A stretch of 64,000 nt of DNA, taken from NCBI RefSeq assembly GCF_015704865.1, contig NZ_JADQTO010000011.1, positions 1 to 64,000 on the forward strand, written 5' to 3'. Under the pieces are notes generated by a model. It was not told where the DNA came from. It searched no databases and was given only the letters and a program-made list of their open reading frames with translations. This DNA comes from Actinoplanes aureus. Its GTDB lineage: Bacteria; Actinomycetota; Actinomycetes; Mycobacteriales; Micromonosporaceae. The translations under genes were made by a program, and so were the position numbers. The number at the start of each line of letters is the position of its first letter. Position 1 is the first letter of the stretch. Positions 58,392 through 64,000 of the stretch are shown here, in pieces.

Positions 58392-59141
58392 CTAACCGAG
58401 CGGCCGCCGGATCGCTGTCTCCCGCAGCACGAGGTCGAGCAGCGCCGCCAGATTCTGCTCGTCCACGGGTACAGCCAGGTCGCCCAGATACCGCTGCATC
58501 GCCTGCTCGACGACCTTCAGCGACGGGTTCCGGGTCAGAGCCCACCGGGCCGCCTCAACCTTGGAACAGTGCACGTGCTCGATGGCGAATCGCCAGATCC
58601 TGCAGGCGGTGAGGACCATGAAGGCGGCGTTCTCGCTGTCGTCGGTGAGCGACTGCCAGCTCCGCAGCCAGTACCGTCCACGATCGACCACCCATCCGGC
58701 GGGCACCGGCCCGATCACCGTACGCGGTGCGGCACCCGCGAGATGCAGCCCCTGCTCCCGGGCCATGGACAACTCGGCGAGCAGGTCCGGCGCCTCCGCC
58801 AGGCGGCGTTCCACCTCGAACCCGGCGGACGTCCCGTCGTACCGGCCGACGTGCAGCTCCAGCGCCGGCGTCCGGGTCGGCGCGCCGGCCACCTCAGCGG
58901 TCACGACATGCAGATCGATTCCGGCGGCGTCGCCCGTGTCCGCCTTACGAACCAGCTGTTTAAGATCGCTCGCCTGCGCGTCGGTGAGACCGTCGTCGAC
59001 GACGACGAGCAGGTCAATGTCACTGCGGCCGGGAAGGAATCCGCCGGCGGCCAGCGAACCGTGCAGAATCACCGAACGGGTGGCGCCTCGCGCGATGCCG
59101 GCGCACCCCCCGGCCAGCGCTTCCGCGGCGGTTCGTGTCAC
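58392..59141 (-). CDS. Nucleotidyltransferase (AadA-like aminoglycoside adenylyltransferase family)
   Basis: 249 residues. N-terminal nucleotidyltransferase with GSLAAGGFLPGRSDIDLL, in which the GS motif and the DxD supply ATP and metal binding; the third acidic residue lies in IDLHVVTA. A C-terminal helical DUF4111-type domain follows (about 140-249, ENAAFMVLTACRIWRFAIEH). ANT(3'')/ANT(9) proteins modify streptomycin or spectinomycin, but this C-terminal region is shorter and diverges, so it may act on another substrate or not modify antibiotics at all. Start overlaps the stop of the zinc-ribbon gene by four bases. Confidence 0.82.
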   Translation of the reverse strand: MTRTAAEALAGGCAGIARGATRSVILHGSLAAGGFLPGRSDIDLLVVVDDGLTDAQASDLKQLVRKADTGDAAGIDLHVVTAEVAGAPTRTPALELHVGRYDGTSAGFEVERRLAEAPDLLAELSMAREQGLHLAGAAPRTVIGPVPAGWVVDRGRYWLRSWQSLTDDSENAAFMVLTACRIWRFAIEHVHCSKVEAARWALTRNPSLKVVEQAMQRYLGDLAVPVDEQNLAALLDLVLRETAIRRPLG

Positions 59142-59539
59142 GCCTGCTCCAGCAGATGACGCGACGGACTGTAGTCGATCTTCACGTCCGCGTAGACGCC
59201 GAGAGTGTTGTCCGCCAGACAGCGCAGCCCGACGCTCATCCAGCGCACCTCCCCGTCACTGAAGAACGCGTACCCGACAGCGGCCGCGAACTCCTCACCT
59301 CCGCACGGGCAGGCACACGAGTCGTGACCATCCTCGTCCCAGTGGTCGGCGCTGTCGCCGATGAACGCCGTGCCGCCGCAGGCAACGCACACCCGCCGGG
59401 TGTTCTCCTCCTCGTCGATGTCGACGCGAAAGGCGCGGCCGTCACACTTACCGCATCGGGACTCCACGACCGCGGCCACCGGATAACCCCCGGCCTGGAA
59501 GTCGCGGATGTACCCGGCGAGGTCGTCAAAAGATGTCAT
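59138..59539 (-). CDS. Zinc-ribbon protein of unknown function
   Basis: 133 residues. Three metal-binding pairs are visible: CGKCDGRAF, VCVACGGTAF and CACPCGGEEF, with conserved DDLAGYIRDF at the N-terminus. The C-terminal WMSVGLRCLADNTLGVYADV, DYSPSRHLLEQA is beta-rich. It begins at ATG 59539, with GGAGGAG upstream. It is the first gene of the operon 59539-57478: zinc-ribbon, nucleotidyltransferase, F420 reductase, LuxR. Function unknown. Metal binding is inferred from the Cys spacing. Confidence 0.75.
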   Translation of the reverse strand: MTSFDDLAGYIRDFQAGGYPVAAVVESRCGKCDGRAFRVDIDEEENTRRVCVACGGTAFIGDSADHWDEDGHDSCACPCGGEEFAAAVGYAFFSDGEVRWMSVGLRCLADNTLGVYADVKIDYSPSRHLLEQA

Positions 59540-59624
59540 GAGCTCAGCTCCTCCAGGTCGCGTCCGGAGCGGCGGAAGGCCGTCGGGGAACTCTAAACCC
59601 GCTCCGGGTCGAGGTCTGCCTGCC

Positions 59625-59752
59625 GGTCCCGCTTCTTCGAGGTACGCGTAACCGGCGTCCCACCGAAGCCGACCCCGTCCCCGCTATCCCGGCGCGGGCC
59701 AGGCTTTCCGTCCCGGCCCCAACACGACCGCCGGGAAACAGCATCACCCGAC
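59625..59752 (-). repeat. Dispersed GC-rich repeat, family B, full copy B2
   Basis: On the minus strand, it reads TGCTGTTTCCCGGCGG, then GGGGCCGGGACGGAAAGCC, GGCCCGCGCCGGGATAGCGG, GGACGGGGTCGG, GGGACGCCGGTTACGCGTAC, CTCGAAGAAGCGGGACC. It matches B1 over about 125 bases with few gaps, in inverted orientation. Confidence 0.8.
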
Positions 59753-59890
59753 GGTTACGGCGGCGAACGCGAGCAATCGCGGCCCGCGGCCCGTTGCCTC
59801 CGCCTGGGGTAGGTGCTGGGGTCGTCATTCGGGTCGGCGAACGGCTGAAGTGACGTTGGGTAGCCGGAGTTGCTCGGGCATGGTCAGGGT

Positions 59891-59956
59891 CCTGTCCGGC
59901 CCAACGTGGGTGCTGTCTCAACGGCCTCAAGACAACAGTCACGTTGGGCCGAGAAG
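59891..59956 (+). repeat. Dispersed hairpin repeat, family A, copy A4
   Basis: 66 bases, CCTGTCCGGCCCAAC, GGGTGCTGTCT, CAACGGCCTCAAGACAACAG, ACGTTGGGCCG and AGAAG. The left GGTCAGGGT flank is shared with A1 and A3. The most diverged copy, lacking the GATCACC right flank. Confidence 0.8.
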
Positions 59957-60020
59957 ATCCGGCCGCGTGGCGAGCAACCACGACGTCACCGCGCCCGGTC
60001 CGGCGAACCCCGCGCCCAGC

Positions 60021-60146
60021 GTGACGGAATGGTGTTTCCGGTGGCCGCGCTGGGGCGGTGAGGGAAAGCCGGGCTCGCGCCGGGAGAGCGGGGACGGGCC
60101 GAATTGGGCGGGACGCCGGTTACGCGTACCCCGAAGGAGCGGGACC
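60021..60146 (+). repeat. Dispersed GC-rich repeat, family B, full copy B1
   Basis: Reads GTGACGGAATGGTGTTTCCG, GTGGCCGCGCTGGGGCGGTG, GGGAAAGCCGGGCTCGCGCC, GGGAGAGCGGGGACGGGCC, GGGCGGGACGCCGGTTACGC, GTACCCCGAAGGAGCGGGAC. It ends about 20 bases before the AraC gene's stop on the minus strand. Confidence 0.8.
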
Positions 60147-60167
60147 AAAAGCAAACCTCGGAGAAGC

Positions 60168-61079
60168 TCAGCCGGCGGCTCGCCACTGGGCCGGGGTCAT
60201 GTCGTGGTCGGCGCGGAAGCGCCGGATGAAGTAGCTGACGTCCGGATATCCCACCCGGCGGCTGATCGCCGCCACGGTCAGATCGGTGTCGGCCAGCAGC
60301 CGGCGGGCCTGCTGCATGCGGCGCTGGGTGAGCCATTGCTGCACGGTCCGGCCGGTCTTGCGGCGTACGACAGTGGTCAGGTGGCCCGGGGTGAGGGACA
60401 GTTCGGCGGCGATGGCGGCCAGCGACACCGGTTCGTGGAAGCGGCGTTCCACCAGGTCGAAGACCGCCGCGAGCAGTGGCTCGTCGCCGGCTCGCAGTGC
60501 GCCAGGCACGTCGGTGGTCAGCCGGGAGACGGCGACGAGCAGCAGGGTCAGGTGGGCGAGGGCGGCCTCCCGGTAGCCGTCGCGGCGGGCGCGGAGTTCG
60601 GCGTCGAGGGTGGCGAAGCGCTCGTACCAGGTGGTGCGTTCGGCCGGCGGCACGCGCAGGCGCTGGGCGCGGTCCTCGCCGCGGGCGAAGGGGAACAGCA
60701 GCGGGTGGGCGCGCCAGGAGGGGTACGCGTCGGCGGGCCGGATCACGTCGGCTGGGAAGTACGCCACCCAGCCGTCCTCGACGATCCGGTCGTGCGGTGA
60801 GAGGAACGAGACCATCTGACCCGGGGCGATGACGAACACGTCGCCGTCGGACACGGTCCAGGTGCCGCCGTCGAGCACGATCCGGCCGTCGGCGCGGTGC
60901 GCGTAGAAGACGACGAGGAAGTCGTGGGCGTGGGTGCGCCCGGCGGCGGCCTCGAACCCGCCGGGGACGCGGCGCACCGCGACGGGCGGCCCGCCGGGCG
61001 TCCGGTCGAAGCCGACGACAGCCGAAGAATGTCCTACCGCACCCACGAATCCGTCATTGTCTGAGAACCCACGCGGCAT
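60168..61079 (-). CDS. AraC-family transcriptional regulator
   Basis: 303 residues. N-terminal cupin-type ligand domain (about 40-110: RRVPGGFEAAAGRTHAHDFL, VVFYAHRADGRIVLDGGTWT, VIAPGQMVSFLSPHD). Two AraC HTHs lie at about 205-300: LAAIAAELSLTPGHLTTVVR and TVAAISRRVGYPDVSYFIRR, with the usual FRADHDMTPAQWR end. It is divergent from the methyltransferase at 61124 and may regulate it; the repeat B1 lies after its stop. Confidence 0.88.
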   Translation of the reverse strand: MPRGFSDNDGFVGAVGHSSAVVGFDRTPGGPPVAVRRVPGGFEAAAGRTHAHDFLVVFYAHRADGRIVLDGGTWTVSDGDVFVIAPGQMVSFLSPHDRIVEDGWVAYFPADVIRPADAYPSWRAHPLLFPFARGEDRAQRLRVPPAERTTWYERFATLDAELRARRDGYREAALAHLTLLLVAVSRLTTDVPGALRAGDEPLLAAVFDLVERRFHEPVSLAAIAAELSLTPGHLTTVVRRKTGRTVQQWLTQRRMQQARRLLADTDLTVAAISRRVGYPDVSYFIRRFRADHDMTPAQWRAAG

Positions 61080-61123
61080 GAGTCTGATGGTACGACCGAA
61101 TTTCGTCTGATCGGAGTCGCGTG

Positions 61124-61753
61124 ATGACCACTGCCCGACACGACTACCTGCCCGCCATGGGACAGCGGTGGCTGCTCTTCCTCTACGATCCGCTGACCCG
61201 GCTCTGGGGCGTGCCGAAGGTGCACGAGGAGCTGCTGGACCGTGCTGACGTGCGACCCGGGCAGGATGTGCTGGACATCGGGTGCGGGACGGGGAACCTG
61301 CTCATCGCGCTGGCCGAGCGCGCGTCCGGCGTACACCTGAATGGCATCGACCCGGATCCGGCCGGGCTGCGCCGCGCCCGGCGCAAGGCCCGCCGGGCCG
61401 GCGCGAAGATCGAATTCAAGCAGGCGTACGCCGGAAGCCTGCCGTTCCCCGACGCCAGCCTCGACCGGGTCCTGTCGTCGTTCATGCTGCACCACCTCGG
61501 CGAGGAGGAGACGGCCCGGGCGATGGGCGAGATCAAGCGCGTGCTGCGGCCCGGCGGCCAGCTGCACATCGTGGACGTGTCCGGCGTGGCGAAGTCCGGC
61601 CGCCGCCTGGCGCGCAGGCATCCCCATCTGGTCGGCGACTTGCCGGCCCGGGTCCTGGGCACCTTGCGGGCGGCCGGATTCAGCGAGGTGACCGAGAACG
61701 GCCGCGGTTCCGGCCGCTTCGGCGGCCACGTCTTCTACCGCGCCGTGAGTTGA
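61124..61753 (+). CDS. SAM-dependent methyltransferase (type 11)
   Basis: 209 residues from ATG 61124 (GTG 61121 is adjacent and may be used). Motif I is QDVLDIGCGTGNLLIALAER, acidic loop at GIDPDPAGL, motif II at LDRVLSSFMLHHL, and the C-terminal half has GEIKRVLRPGGQLHIVDVSG. The LYDPLTRLWGVPKVHEELLD region at the start is typical of UbiE-like small-molecule methyltransferases. Substrate unknown. It is divergent from the AraC regulator and is followed by the AMP-ligase on the same strand. Confidence 0.88.
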   Translation: MTTARHDYLPAMGQRWLLFLYDPLTRLWGVPKVHEELLDRADVRPGQDVLDIGCGTGNLLIALAERASGVHLNGIDPDPAGLRRARRKARRAGAKIEFKQAYAGSLPFPDASLDRVLSSFMLHHLGEEETARAMGEIKRVLRPGGQLHIVDVSGVAKSGRRLARRHPHLVGDLPARVLGTLRAAGFSEVTENGRGSGRFGGHVFYRAVS

Positions 61754-61777
61754 GCCCGGGGCGCCGCCCCGGCTGAC

Positions 61778-63166
61778 GTGCCGCAGGAAGTCGGCGATGA
61801 TGAGACGATGGTCGACCCTCTCGAGCTGTTCCACCGGATGGCGGCGGGCGTGCCGGCCTACCGCGAATTCCTCCGCGAACACCGGGTGGAGACCGAGGCG
61901 GTCCGGTCACTCACCGACATCCCGGTGATGACCAAGATCAACTACCATTCTCGGTACGCGCTACCGCAGCGCTGCCACGGCGGCACCCTGGCCGGTTGTG
62001 ACATGGTGGCGGTCTCCTCCGGCTCCTCGGGCCGGCCCACCGTCTGGCCCCGCTCGCTTGTCGACGAACTGGCCGTGACCGCCCGCTTCGAGCAGGTCTT
62101 CGCCGACGGTTTCGGTGCCGCCGGGCGCAGCACGCTTGCGGTGGTCTGCTTCGCCCTCGGCAACTGGGTCGGCGGCATGTACACCGCCGCCGCCTGCCGG
62201 CACCTCGCCGCCAAGGGTTACCCGATCACCGTCGCCACACCGGGCAACGACGTTGCCGAGATCCTCCGGGTGGTCGCCGAGCTCGGCCCGCTCTTCGACC
62301 AGGTCGTCCTGCTCGGCTACCCGCCGTTCATCAAGAACGTGATCGACGCGGGGACCGGCTGGTCCGCGTACCGAATCAAGATCGTGCTGGCCGGTGAGGT
62401 CTTCAGCGAAGCCTGGCGCGATCTGGTCGCGGCGCGGGCCGGCATGGCGGATCCGGCCGCGGACGCGGCCTCCCTCTACGGCACGGCCGACGCCGGGGTG
62501 CTGGGCAACGAAACCCCGTTGAGCGTACGGGTGCGCCGGTTCCTCGCCGACCGCCCGGAGATCGCCGTCCCGCTGTTCGGCGACGCCCGCCTGCCCACCC
62601 TGGTCCAGTACGATCCGGCCGCCCGGTTCTTCGAGATCGTCGACGGCACCCTCGCGTTCACCGCCGACGGCGCGTTGCCGCTGCTGCGCTACCACATCGC
62701 CGACGAGGGTGGCCTGATCAGCCACGCCGACCTGATGACGCTGTGCCGCGACCACGGCTTCGACCCGGGCGACGGTCCGGACCTGCCGTTCGTCTACGTG
62801 TTCGGCCGCTCCCTGTTCACGGTCTCGTTCTTCGGTGCCAACGTCTACCCGGAGAACGTCACCGTCGGCCTGGAACGCCCGCACGTCGCGGGGCGGGTCA
62901 CCGGCAAGTTCGTGCTGAGCAGCGTCGAGGACGCCGATCGGGACCGGTGGTTGTCGGTGGTGGTGGAGCTGGCGCCGGGCGCGGCCGGCACCCCCGAACT
63001 GGCCGCGACCGTCGCCGAGTCGATCCGCGCCGAGCTGCTACGGCTGAACAGCGAGTTCGCGCACTACGTGCCGGCGGAGTATCAGCTGCCGCGGGTGGAA
63101 TTGCGTGCGGCCGGCGACCCGGAGTATTTCCCGGCCGGGGTCAAGCATCGCTACACGCGGCCGTGA
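61778..63166 (+). CDS. PaaK-like AMP-forming ligase
   Basis: 462 residues (GTG 61778; an in-frame ATG at 61808 is also possible). It has the phosphate-binding loop SSGSSGRPT, then FVYVFGRSLFTVSFFGANVY, ENVTVGLERPHV, and adenylation-type motif LYGTADAGVLGNE. The length suits phenylacetate-CoA ligase-like enzymes (about 430). It would activate a carboxylic acid as acyl-AMP, then transfer to CoA or another acceptor; the substrate is unknown. It follows the methyltransferase by 24 bases, so a short biosynthetic unit under AraC control is possible. Confidence 0.85.
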   Translation: MPQEVGDDETMVDPLELFHRMAAGVPAYREFLREHRVETEAVRSLTDIPVMTKINYHSRYALPQRCHGGTLAGCDMVAVSSGSSGRPTVWPRSLVDELAVTARFEQVFADGFGAAGRSTLAVVCFALGNWVGGMYTAAACRHLAAKGYPITVATPGNDVAEILRVVAELGPLFDQVVLLGYPPFIKNVIDAGTGWSAYRIKIVLAGEVFSEAWRDLVAARAGMADPAADAASLYGTADAGVLGNETPLSVRVRRFLADRPEIAVPLFGDARLPTLVQYDPAARFFEIVDGTLAFTADGALPLLRYHIADEGGLISHADLMTLCRDHGFDPGDGPDLPFVYVFGRSLFTVSFFGANVYPENVTVGLERPHVAGRVTGKFVLSSVEDADRDRWLSVVVELAPGAAGTPELAATVAESIRAELLRLNSEFAHYVPAEYQLPRVELRAAGDPEYFPAGVKHRYTRP

Positions 63167-63319
63167 CTCCTCCCCGATATCGGGTCCGACGAGTGGTTCG
63201 AATGTGGCACCGTAACGGCTGCCCATACTGGCCGTAGATGCCACCGTGGCGTTTTCCCATCAGGGTGCCGGAGCCGGAAGAATGCGATGTCTTCACCGGA
63301 AATCGAGGAGACATTTTCC

Positions 63320-63772
63320 ATGCGTAAATTGTTGGTGACCGGCATTTCGCTGGCTTTCGCGACCGTCGGCGCCCTTGCCGTCTCGTCGCCCGCGTCGGCG
63401 GCGCCGGCTCTGCGTTTCCACAGCACGCAGTACGACTCGCCGGGCAAGGACACCCGCAGCAACAAGAGCCTGAACGCCGAGTGGATCTCGCTGGTCAACA
63501 CCGGCAAGAAGGCGGTCGACCTGAAGGGCTGGACGATCGTCGACAAGTCGCGGACGTACACCTTCGGCAGCGTGCGGATCGCCGCGAACGGTGGCCGGAT
63601 CTGGCTGCACACCGGGTCGGCCCGCGACACCGCCCGGCACGTCTACTGGGGAAGCGGCAACTACGTCTGGAACAACACCGGTGACACCGCGGTGCTCCGG
63701 ACGCCGGCGAAGAAGCAGCACGACAAGTGCACGTGGGGGAACAAGAGCGGGCGTACCAAGATTGCCTGCTGA
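63320..63772 (+). CDS. Secreted lamin-tail-domain protein
   Basis: 150 residues with a Sec signal peptide (MRKLLVTGISLAFATVGALA, cleaved after ASA). The mature part is a lamin tail domain: LRFHSTQYDSPGKDTRSNKS, LNAEWISLVNTGKKAVDLKG, WTIVDKSRTYTFGSVRIAAN, ending WGNKSGRTKIAC. The KGWTIVD and WISLVN segments are typical. It is exported and probably stays in the cell wall or medium. GAGGAG precedes ATG 63320; a frame from 63287 adds residues without a signal pattern. A hairpin follows at 63776. Confidence 0.88.
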   Translation: MRKLLVTGISLAFATVGALAVSSPASAAPALRFHSTQYDSPGKDTRSNKSLNAEWISLVNTGKKAVDLKGWTIVDKSRTYTFGSVRIAANGGRIWLHTGSARDTARHVYWGSGNYVWNNTGDTAVLRTPAKKQHDKCTWGNKSGRTKIAC

Positions 63773-63775
63773 GCG

Positions 63776-63820
63776 GGTGGGTGGGCGCGGTGATCCGCTC
63801 GCTGGTCGCGCCCACCCACC
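63776..63820. terminator. Hairpin after the lamin-tail gene
   Basis: GGTGGGTGGGCGCG (63776-63789) pairs with CGCGCCCACCCACC (63807-63820), 14 bp, 17-nt loop. It starts four bases after the stop and ends seven before the stop of the convergent gene. Confidence 0.72.
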
Positions 63821-63826
63821 GCCGGC

Positions 63827-64000
63827 TCAGTGGCAGACCGGCCGCGGCGGCAGGTCCGGGGCGAACCGCTGCCACAGCTCCGGGCCGAGGTCCCGGCCGG
63901 CCATCCGGCAGGCCACGGTGACCGGGTCGGCGAGGACCTCGAGGATGGGGGAGAGGTCGCGCAACTGCACGACGGACGTGTTCGTGTAGTGGCCGGTGAG
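63827..64000 (-). CDS. C-terminal end of a WD40-like protein (partial)
   Basis: 57 residues before the TGA at 63827-63829, entering from the right edge: LTGHYTNTSVVQLRDLSPIL, EVLADPVTVACRMAGRDLGP, ELWQRFAPDLPPRPVC. The tail resembles the C-termini of actinobacterial WD40 proteins of the AfsR/serine-kinase-associated type, which end ...W..F.P.LPYRP.C. The body lies outside the window, so domain content is inferred. Confidence 0.6.
   Translation of the reverse strand, partial: LTGHYTNTSVVQLRDLSPILEVLADPVTVACRMAGRDLGPELWQRFAPDLPPRPVCH

Larger units (their letters stand above)
59540..60167. other. Gene-free region holding a B-A-B repeat cluster
   Basis: 628 bases with no supported gene. It consists mostly of two B copies in opposite orientation (59625-59752 and 60021-60146) flanking the A4 hairpin (59891-59956), with GC-rich spacer between. 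Short open frames here overlap the repeats and are not supported. Confidence 0.75.

Noticed and set aside
59544..60336. Open frames within the B-A-B region (minus 59544-59981, plus 59850-60800, minus 59986-60336)
   Set aside because: They consist of repeat sequence and shadows of the AraC gene, with no ribosome site or family match.
1..64000. CRISPR arrays, tRNA or rRNA genes, transposase or integrase genes
   Set aside because: No regularly spaced repeats, cloverleaf-type sequences or recombinase motifs were recognised by eye. A covariance search would be decisive.

Overview
The window is a continuous piece of a high-GC actinobacterial chromosome. Codon use is strongly GC-rich, many starts are GTG, neighbouring genes often overlap by ATGA or GTGA, and the gene content is dense in LuxR two-component pairs, SARP/AfsR, TetR, HxlR and WYL regulators, F420-type nitroreductases, polysaccharide-degrading secreted enzymes and an AfsR-like NB-ARC/TPR protein. 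This fits Micromonosporaceae, with Actinoplanes the best guess. That is an inference from style and content, not a database match.

Left arm (1 to about 4,690): small orphan proteins, a PH-like membrane protein, an alpha/beta hydrolase and a CPCC zinc protein. By eye the GC is lower and coding is sparser than elsewhere, and the arm abuts a secreted GH5-FN3-CBM2 cellulase whose signal peptide and first strands are missing. I read the arm as accessory DNA.

6.5-24.7 kb: an ABC exporter beside a LuxR two-component pair; an SCO6745-like protein and a DUF1349 protein separated by a repeat; a SARP regulator, a tiny DUF1059 protein, a methyltransferase and a class IV aminotransferase; a three-PAS hybrid histidine kinase; a sulfotransferase/F420 nitroreductase pair; pdxH; a LexA protein; then a tightly coupled three-gene operon (TetR fusion, winged-helix protein, and a pyruvate phosphate dikinase lacking its PEP/pyruvate domain); and a WYL regulator with a clear operator.

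24.7-41.9 kb: a second LuxR two-component pair, a GAP membrane protein, three VOC proteins with a TetR and two operators, glutamate decarboxylase, alkylsulfatase and GH3 beta-glucosidase in one run, a TetR/MMPL pair with an operator on its promoter, a secreted Ntn-hydrolase acylase, a GNAT-derived pseudogene and a secreted trefoil-like protein.

42-52.5 kb: a DUF4142 protein, a polyamine-type ABC operon (potA-D-B-C) divergent from a FadR-type regulator coupled to a cytosolic Cache protein and followed by an SDR, an HxlR regulator divergent from a RibD-type reductase and coupled to an NAD-dependent DNA ligase.

52.5-64 kb: an AfsR-like regulator with a one-base frameshift, two small genes, SRPBCC and membrane proteins, a compact minus-strand operon (zinc-ribbon, nucleotidyltransferase, F420 reductase, LuxR), AraC with a methyltransferase and a PaaK-like AMP ligase, a secreted lamin-tail protein, and the C-terminus of a WD40-like protein at the right edge.

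Two dispersed repeat families run through the window: a 67-nt hairpin (A, four copies) and a GC-rich element (B, five full or partial copies). At 59.6-60.15 kb they form a B-A-B arrangement with the B copies inverted, and one B copy supplies the last codons and stop of a TetR gene. Many first-in-operon genes have TANNNT exactly 6 nt before the start codon, which suggests leaderless transcripts. No tRNA, rRNA, CRISPR array or transposase gene was recognised.
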